NCBI GenBank assembly: GCA_016187385.1 | Contig: JACPJU010000001.1 | Coordinates: 165,956-204,009, forward strand | Length of the DNA stretch: 38,054 nucleotides | Source: Candidatus Aenigmatarchaeota archaeon | GTDB taxonomy: Archaea; Aenigmatarchaeota; Aenigmatarchaeia; CG10238-14; SCSR01 | Direction: 5' to 3' | Part shown: positions 8,201 to 17,200 of the stretch, piece after piece | How positions within the stretch are numbered: position 1 is the first letter of the stretch | How the letters are laid out: each line of letters starts with the position of its first letter | Program-made: the position numbers and the translations under genes | The notes under the pieces: generated by a model | What the model was told of the DNA's origin: nothing | Database searches by the model: none | The model's input: only the letters and a program-made list of their open reading frames with translations

Positions 8201-11200
8201 GGAGCTTGTCACAGTTAAAGCGGTGGATGAATCAGCAGGATTATTAATATTCGCATTACCGTTAACGTCGATTTCTGAACCGGGGCTTGTTGTTTTTATT
8301 CCAACTCTGTTGTTGGTCGCATCGACAAATAATGTTCCTTCGTCCATTGTCACATTTCCGCCAGAGACATTTAATCTGGTTCCACTAGCTATTGTGTTTG
8401 TTCCTATTGCTGTGCCTGTTCCTATGTAGGCATTGTTAGTGACATTCAGATTGGAGAAGTTGCCCCAGCTTGTTCCGACGAAATTGGCGGCACTGAAAGT
8501 GTTCGTGACGTTCAGGTTTGTTGCATTCACCCAGCTTGCGTTGATGTCGCCTATGACATTGAGCTTGTAGTTGCCTGGGGAGGTTGTGCCGATGCCGACG
8601 CTGCCTGTTCCATTAATGACACCCAAGACATTTGTTTTGATATCCCGCCACTCGATAAGGTTGGTTGCCTGAGTAAACGGATGTTCCATACCTGCACCTG
8701 AGCCGCCACCATTATACAGAGCGGTTCTCTCGTCAGCAGTAAGAACTTTCTTCCAGAAGCCTACTGCATCAATAAGGCCGTCAAAGTTTCTTGTACCTCC
8801 ACTACTGTCTGCACCTATTCTAAATTGGTTTGTTCCATCATTGCTTCCTGCTGTGTAAGCAGAACTATCTATTGCACCATTATTAACTTGTATATAAACT
8901 GTATCTGCAGTGGCATCATGCCAAGCCACAACAAAAATCCATGTTCCTGTTGGTGGTACCCCAAATGTATTTGCATTTTGTGTTACACTTGAAACACCAT
9001 CGCCAACGAAAAATCTGAATGTGCTAGCTGTTAAACCTAAATGATATTCAGCGGTTGATACAGCATCCAAATCAGCTTTTCCTGCTATTTGCCCATCCGT
9101 TAAACTTTCAATATTAACCCATGCGCTTATGGTAAAATCTGCATTTGCGACACTAAGAGCCGCATTATCAGAAATTTGTAGATATTCATTGTTGTCATTT
9201 TCAAAATCTCCCGCATTGCCGATTTTTCCTGCTCCTTGGGTAACTGTGTTAGTATCTGTAAGCGTATTTGAACCTACAGAATCGGCACGGTCGCCAGAAG
9301 CTTCATCTAACTTCCAGAAAGCTTGAATACTGGTTAGTAAATCTGCGGTAGAGTAGCCTCTTGTTATCAAACCGGCAGTAGCATTGCTGTTGTCGACCTG
9401 CAATCTTGCACTGGGTATAGTTGTCCCTATCCCCACATTTCCCTGTGGTATTATCACATATCCTATACCTGTGTCATTCACATACAACTGAGAATGGGTT
9501 CGATTGCTCACGTTCAATAACGTGCCAGAGCCTGTGATGTTAATCTGGGAGGCGTTGATGCCGCCTCTCACGTCAAGCTTTGTGCTGGGAGATGTTGTGC
9601 CTATGCCGACGTTGCCTGAAGAATCAATAACGAATGGTGTTGTGTCTGCGGCTGAATCTTCAACGACAAAGCTATTGCCTGAACCTAGATTTGTGATGTT
9701 GGCTGCTACTGTGGACGTTGCTGGATCTGTCAAGACATTTAACAATGCTTGAGGTGTAGAAGTATTGATACCCACATAACCAGAATCACTTAGCACCATA
9801 ATCTCCCTGGGATCCCCGCCTACAGCTGTTGTGGTCTTGGTATAGAAACGCAAACTGCCCTTGTCGTCACCGCCAGTTCGTTCGTGAATGATGGCAGAGC
9901 CTACATTGTTGGTGTTAGCGCTTACACCGAAAGCAATTCCTGTGCCAACATTATTTGTGCTTATCGGATATCTCAGAAACAAAGTGTAATTTGTAACTTC
10001 ACCTACGTCGAGGAGTGCATTGTTTGCTGATTGGACATGCAGTGGTGTGGCAGGACTGGTTGTGTTGATGCCAATCCTTGAATTGGTCGTGTCTATGAAG
10101 AATGTAGGTGAATTGATTGAGACGTTCTTCGTTCCAGAGACATTGAGATTTGTTGCATTGAGCCAGTTGTATGACTGGAGATTGGTTGTGTAGATTGTGC
10201 TTGTCACGTTCATATTGGAAGCATTAATCCACCCTCCCGCTGAATTGACGTTAGGAGCATTGAAGGTGGAGCTTATGTTGACGTTGGTGAAGTTGCCCCA
10301 GCTGGCATTTATGTCGCCGATGACGTTGAGCTTGTAATTGCCTGGGGAGGTTGTGCCGATGCCGACGTTGCCATCTGAAGTTATCCTCATTCTTTCTGTA
10401 TTATTTGTCTTGAAAAGCATGAGTCCTCCGCTTGCTCCGGACGGGACTATCCCTGCCGACAATTCGATATTCCCGCCGTTTCCTTGGGTTGTGAAATTGC
10501 TGTAGCCGCCTCTTCCCGCAGTCAGAACAATTGACGAGCCCGTACCAGCCACTCCAGTTCCTCCCGTGCCGTTAAAGCCTCCTCCTCTTCCTCCTGTCAG
10601 AGTTATGTTTCCCGCGAATCCTCCCCATCCAGTTCCTCCTGTATGTCCCCATACGTCCCCTCCAGGGCCGGATATCATTGTTATTCCGCTTGCATTTCCT
10701 GGTCTCGCACTAGTTGTAGTGCCCCCAAAACCGTCATCGACCTCGCCCACATATGGCGATGCGGAACCTGTCTCGAGCCATATCTTCCCGCTGCCCGTTC
10801 CGTCCCTTCTGGCATCCCAATCAAGGCTGTCCGTCACCAAGTATATGCTTCCTGTAGCTCCAACCGTAGACGCTCCTTGAGTGTATGAATTGCCGTAAGT
10901 TGTAAGATTTATGTCGCCTCCAGACCTTCCCGTTCCGCCGTCAAGAAAGAGAGTTCCGCCTGTTGTAGTTCCGCTTGAGCTTGAAGCACCTGCCCTTATG
11001 AGTAAATTGCTTCCTGCTGTAGATGCAGTTGTTGTTTGATTGACTTCTATTCTATGTCCTACATTCTGGACGAATATCAAGTCTTTTGTGAGGTTTATCG
11101 CTCCTATGACATTGAGTGCTTGCTGGGGGTTAGTTGTCCCGATGCCGACTCTATCATTGGTGGCATCCACATGGAGTGTATTCGAGTCAACTGTCAGATT

Positions 11201-14200
11201 GCCCCCGCTTGTCAGGTTGATTCTTTCATTCCCCTGATAGTCAAATGCCAGATTATTGTTTGAATACATTGTGATGTTCCATTTTGTTGTTGTTCCGTCG
11301 ACGAATGAAAGCTTCGGGGCTCCATTGCTGTCGGCTATCCTCAATGCGGCATTGGCGCCGCTTATGTGAAGCAGTGAAGATGGCGATGTTGTGCCGATGC
11401 CGACGCTGCCTGATGAATCTACTACAAGCTTGCTTGTATCGTATTCTAATCTGCTTCTGTTGACTTCGAATATTTTGTTGGCAGAAGTGTTGACTATCCT
11501 GAATCTGTCTGCTGTTACTGCTCCATGGGACTGCAGACCGCCAAGATACTGTGTTCTGATTTCTTCTGCAGATAATGCCCTATTGTAGATTCTCACCTCG
11601 TCTATGGTTCCATTCCATACCCGCGCAAAGTCTTGCTCGGATGTGCCGATATATAATGGTCGTCTGCCTGTTGTAATCGTTCCTGAACCAGCAACGGTAC
11701 TCTCCAAGACACCGTTTACATATGCTTTCATTGAACCTGAACTGCTGTCATAAGTTCCAACTACATGATACCAGACACCAGTAGTAAAACTGGTTGATAT
11801 AGCAGTCCCAGTCCATCCGCTTCCTGTAAGACCTATAACCAGATTGCCGCTTCCATATAAACCCCAGCCGCTTGGATAATCTTCTTTGCTTATTATTTCA
11901 GAATTAGTAGCTTGAGTGCTATTCCCTTTTATCCATGCGCTAATTGTGATTGCATCTGTCATGTAGAATCTCGTATCATTCCCAACATTTACATAATCAT
12001 TCACGCCGTCAAGTATCAATGCATTCCCGAATTTTCCGTTTGCAGTCCATCCAGATAATGAAGTTGCAGGACTGCTTATATTTGTCAATGTTCCGTCATT
12101 GCCATAGGGGCTCCTGTCATAAGCTGTTGTTGATGTGTTTTCGCTGAATGGAAGATAAAGAACTAATCCATCATCGCTTGGGTATACGGGCTGCCATACA
12201 GAGCCGAGGAATCTTCCGTCTGTGGAATACAGTGTATTGGTTACATTCATATTGGAGGCATTTATCCATCCTCCTGCACTGACTACATTGGGTGCGTTGA
12301 ATGTCCTGCTGACATTGATGTCAGTGAAGTTGCCCCATGAGGCATTTATGTCGCCTATGACATTGAGCTTGTAATTGCCTGGGGAGATTGTCCCTATGCC
12401 CACGTTGCCGCCGCTTGGGTTTAACAAAATATCAGACACCGCTCCTGTTGAATAAATTCTAGATTGAAAAGCCGAATCGCTGCCTGTTCCGTACAAAGAC
12501 AATTTACTATTAGGGGTTGCTCCGGTTGAATACCACTGTTGCATTACCGCACCATTGGCATTGTACGTGTTCGTAACTTGGATATTGCCGCCTGCTGCAG
12601 TTGCCTCGTCTATATTTACTGAAGCAGAAACTTGTAGCGGTGATACTGGCGCCGTCGTCCCTATCCCCACATTGCCATTAGGTATTATCACATATCCTAT
12701 TCCTGTGTCGTTGACATACAATTGTGATTGTGTCCTGTTGCTGACATTCAATAATGTGCCTGTGCCTGTGATGTTAATCTGGGAGGCGTTGATTCCGCCT
12801 ATCACGTCCAGTTTTGTGCTTGGTGAGGTTGTACCGATGCCGACGTTGCCTGTGTTTGTTATTGTTACCCTGTCTTGCGCCCCATTATTTGACCAAATAT
12901 GAAATGCGTTTACATCATCAGTTTCTCTTGTTCCTACGAACCAATCTTGTGTGGTACCAGTATACCAACCTAATCCAACATATTTAGTTGTAGCACTTCT
13001 AGTGAATCGTAAAAGTTCATTATCAGCACTGATTTGTAACTTATTCAACGGATTCGTCGTCCCGATGCCGACCCTTGAATTTGTAGTGTCCACAAAGAAC
13101 GTAGGTGAATTGATTGAGACATTTCTCGTGCCAGAGACATTCAGATTGGTTGCATTGAGCCAGTTGTATGACACGAGATTGGTTGTGTACAAGGTGTTAG
13201 TCACGTTCATATTGGAGGCATTCATCCAGCCTCCTGCACTGACTACATTGGGCGCGTTGAATGTCCTGCTGACATTGATGTCCGTGAAGTTGCCCCATGA
13301 TGCATTGATGTCGCCGATGACATTTAATTTATAATTGCCTGGCGATGAAGTACCAAGACCTATTCTTCCATTGCTATCGACAAATAGTCCAATAGTTGTG
13401 GCAGAGCCTCCTGTAATATTGGATGTGCCTACAATTGCCAACTTCTGCCCAGGTGTTGTTGTCCCGATGCCCACATTTCCCGTAATGTCAACAAAGAAGC
13501 TAACATTCGAGCTTGTATTCATTATCCTGAATTTATCAGCTGTTATTGTCCCATGAGACTGCAGACCTCCAAGATACTGGGTTCTTATTTCTTCTGGAGT
13601 CAATGCCCGAGTGTATACCTTCACTTCGTCTATTATACCATCGAAAGAGTCTGCCGAGAAGCCGCTGCCAGTGGATGAAACAGTTAGAGCATCTTCTGTA
13701 TTGGATGCAAAGATTATTGTGCCGCTTGCATCCTGAATGCCGTCCAGATACAGCCTGACTGTGCTGCCGGCTTTTGTGAATGCGGCGTGATACCATTTGC
13801 CTGTTGAGAGAGTGGTGGCTCCTAATACATCACTTGCAGATGTCGTGTTGCCAATCCTTAACGTGCTAGTTTGACCGATTTTGAATATAAAACCATTGCC
13901 AGTATTGCTCTTTAAAGCTATGAAATGTCCAGTTCCTCCTCCGCCACCGCCTACATTGTTTGCCTTAATCCAAGCCTCGAAGGTGTACTCTCCTCCGGAT
14001 ATGAAATTAAGAGAACTTGATGAGGCTAGGCTGACATAATCGGCTGTGCCATCAAACAACAGGGCATTGCCATACTTGCCTGTTGTCCATCCTGAGGAAG
14101 AGTTCCAGCCGAATCCTGCGGTTGTGCCGTCATTACCATAGGGGCTTTTGTCATAGACTGTTGATATCCCAGATGCATTTTCGTCGAATGGTAGGTAGGC

Positions 14201-17200
14201 TACCAAACCTACATCTGACGGGTATATAGGCTGGTATACGCTACCGAGGAATCTTCCGTCTGTTGAATACAATGTGTTTGTGACATTCATATTAGACGCA
14301 TTAATCCATCCTCCTGCTGAATTGACGTTAGGTGCATTGAAGGTGGAGCTTATGTTGACATTGGTGAAGTTGCCCCAGCTTGCATTGATGTCTCCGATGA
14401 CATTGAGCTTGTAGTTGCCGGGTGATGTCGTTCCGATGCCGACGTTGCCCGATGAATTCAATATCGTCAGTCTGTCAGTCCCCGCAGTTGATTCATAATG
14501 CAGGTTATCGCTTGAATCCCTATACAAATAACCTACAGAACCACTCAATGGATTGAACTCAATAACGCCAGAAGTGTCGCCCGCAGTGCCAGAAACTCTT
14601 ATCCTTCCGCTCACTTCAAGCTTTGCGTTTGGCGATGTGGTATTGATGCCGACGTTGCCGCTTGAGTCTATCAATATCCTGTGAGCTCCTGCCGTTTCAT
14701 CTCGTAATGATATTCCATCGCTAATGTCACCACGTACTTGCCACGACCAAAATCTGTCAGCATTTCGTATCCCTATGCCGCCGATTCCTGTTGCAGAAGT
14801 ACTTTCAGTAGTCATGACAGCACTATTCCCTGAATCAACAATATGTAGTCTGTAACCCGGCGCCGTCGTCCCGATGCCAACCCTTGAATTTGTTGTGTCG
14901 ACAAAGAACGTGGGAGAATTGATTGAGACATTCCTAGTGCCAGAGACATTGAGGTTGGTTGCGTTAATCCAGTTGTATGACTGCAGGTTTGTTGTGTATA
15001 GTGTGTTTGTGACGTTCATATTAGAAGCGTTAATCCAACCTCCGGCTGAATTGACGTTGGGGGCGTTGAAGGTAGAGCTTATGTTGACATTGGTTGCGTT
15101 CACCCATGAGGCGTTGATGTCTCCGATGACGTTGAGCTTGTAGTTGCCTGGGGAGGTTGTGCCGATGCCGACTCTGCCATTTTCTTGAATATAGAACAAG
15201 CTATTCTGTGACGAGTCCCTCACATCCAGAACTGACCCTGTGCTTGTAGTGTTTCCAACTGCTGTAATCGACACAGATCCTGCAGATTGTATTCCTCCAA
15301 AGCCTATCGATAATGATTGAGCGTCCAGTCCCTGCGTCACTCTTGCCCTTCCGAGCACATCCAATTCTCCCACAGACAATGCCCCTATGCTTGCTGATGG
15401 AGCATCTATCCCAGACAAATCATATATCTTGAACTCATTGCCCGAGATTGCTCCACTGGCTCCAAGATAGATATATTTTCCTGAAACAAAAAATGGCATT
15501 GAATTTCTCACTGGAGCGACATCTATTCTTCCTCTGACAATTGGACTTGCTGGATTTGAAATATCGATGATTTGAACGAAGTTATTAACTGCTCCGACAT
15601 ACGCGTATCTTCCAGCCACAAACACTCCGACCCCGTTAAATCCATTAATGCCTCCTACTTTTGTCATGCTTGCAGGATTCGAGGCGTTGAATATGCCAAA
15701 ATCTTGGTTGGCTCCAGCATCTCCCACGCGATAGACATAATTGCCCTGCTTGAATATTCCTGTTCCGTGTGCATTGCCATTTCCAAACGCGCTTATATTG
15801 ATTGGGACGGACGGATTAGACACATCAAGCACCGTATTGACCCACGAAAGGGTTGTGATTGAACCGTGGGTGACATAGGCATACTTTCCATCCACATAAA
15901 GACCTTGGGCTCCTCTTGATGATACAGAAGCGTCAAACTGAAATCCTCCCAAAGCCGTGGGGCTTGAAGGATTGGAGACATCATAGACTTGGAACTCGCA
16001 TCCTGTCAATGTGGTTCCAGCGCAGGTTGAAGCCGAATAACCCAAAGCGACATAAAGATACTTCCCTTGGACAAATACCTGCTTGACCTTCAATGCCGTA
16101 TTTATCCCACCTACAGGCTTTGGACCTGAGATATTGGTTATGTCATAAATCTGCACTTCACACCCATCTATTGCTGTCCCTGAACAGGTTGCCCCACTGA
16201 CATCAGTTCCAAGATAAGCATACTTGCCAGCGACATAAATGGAATTTATCCCAATATTTGACGCATTCCCGCCTACAACCGCAGGTCTGTTCGGGTCGCT
16301 TATATCTACAATCGTGAAGGCGTAACCGCTTATGTTCGCCGCTATAAAGGCATACTTTCCTGAGATGAATGTGGCATTGATTGCGTCTCCTGTTTCAAGA
16401 CCGCCCAGTTCAGTAGGTGTGCCGTTGATTTCCTGAAGGAAGATTCCGTTCCTCATGTTCACTTCTGATTTTGGAATGTTTGTTCCGATTCCGATGTAGC
16501 CGTTCGGACTTGTCTCATTTACATAAAGGATTGAATGCGTGGTATTGCTAACATTCAACAGAGTGCCTGTGCCTTTCAATATCATTTGCGAGCTATAAAT
16601 TGTGTTTGTGACGTTCATATTAGAAGCGTTAATCCACCCTCCGGCTGAATTGACGTTAGGGGCGTTGAATGTGGAGCTTATGTTCACGTTAGTGAAGTTG
16701 CCCCATGAGGCGTTGATGTCGCCGATGACGTTCAATTTATAATTGCCTGGTGATGTCGTCCCGATGCCGACATTGCCTGAACTATTTAATACAACTAATC
16801 TGTCTGTATTCGTTGAACCATCCCATGTCCTCACAACATAGTAATTGACATTTTCTGGTATTCCTATATTCCATTGGGAATTGGTAGCACCTAAAGTTCC
16901 TGATGGTTTATAGACAATCCAGTCAGAAACACTATTGGAAGTTCTGTCCAATTCTATACCTCCATTACTATCAATTCCAGAAATATGCAGCTTCGCCGAG
17001 GGAATTGTTGTTCCTATTCCCACCGCACCGGCAGTTTCATTTACAAACAGAAATGTTTGCGTCCTGTTGCTCACGTTCAAGAGAGAGCCAGTGCCTGTGA
17101 TGTTAATCTGGGATGCGTTGATGCCTCCGCGGACATCTAATAATGTTGATGGTGATGTCGTCCCGATGCCGACATTGCCTGAACCGTCAATAGACATTCT

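Larger units (their letters stand above)
6617..16755 (-). repeat. Amplified protein-coding module within the giant gene
   Basis: Nine copies of a segment encoding SPGNYKLNVIGDINASW lie near 6.65, 7.27, 8.56, 10.33, 12.37, 13.32, 14.40, 15.13 and 16.72 kb. Six of them extend on their C-terminal side into a block encoding FNAPNVxSAGGWxNASNMNV, about 55 codons in all. Copies are similar at the DNA level with mostly synonymous differences, pointing to repeated internal duplication followed by purifying selection. Two of the long copies lead directly into LamG domains. Confidence 0.85.

Noticed and set aside
10566-13556. Plus-strand open frames within the giant gene (for example 11036-11263 and 12951-13334)
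   Set aside because: They mirror the repeats on the other strand, share repeated peptide shadows (such as VVPMPTL), and have no promoter or ribosome site.
6617-16755. CRISPR-like or tandem non-coding repeats
   Set aside because: The repeats are in frame, of irregular spacing and protein-level in nature, with synonymous differences. No short identical repeat with equal spacers exists.
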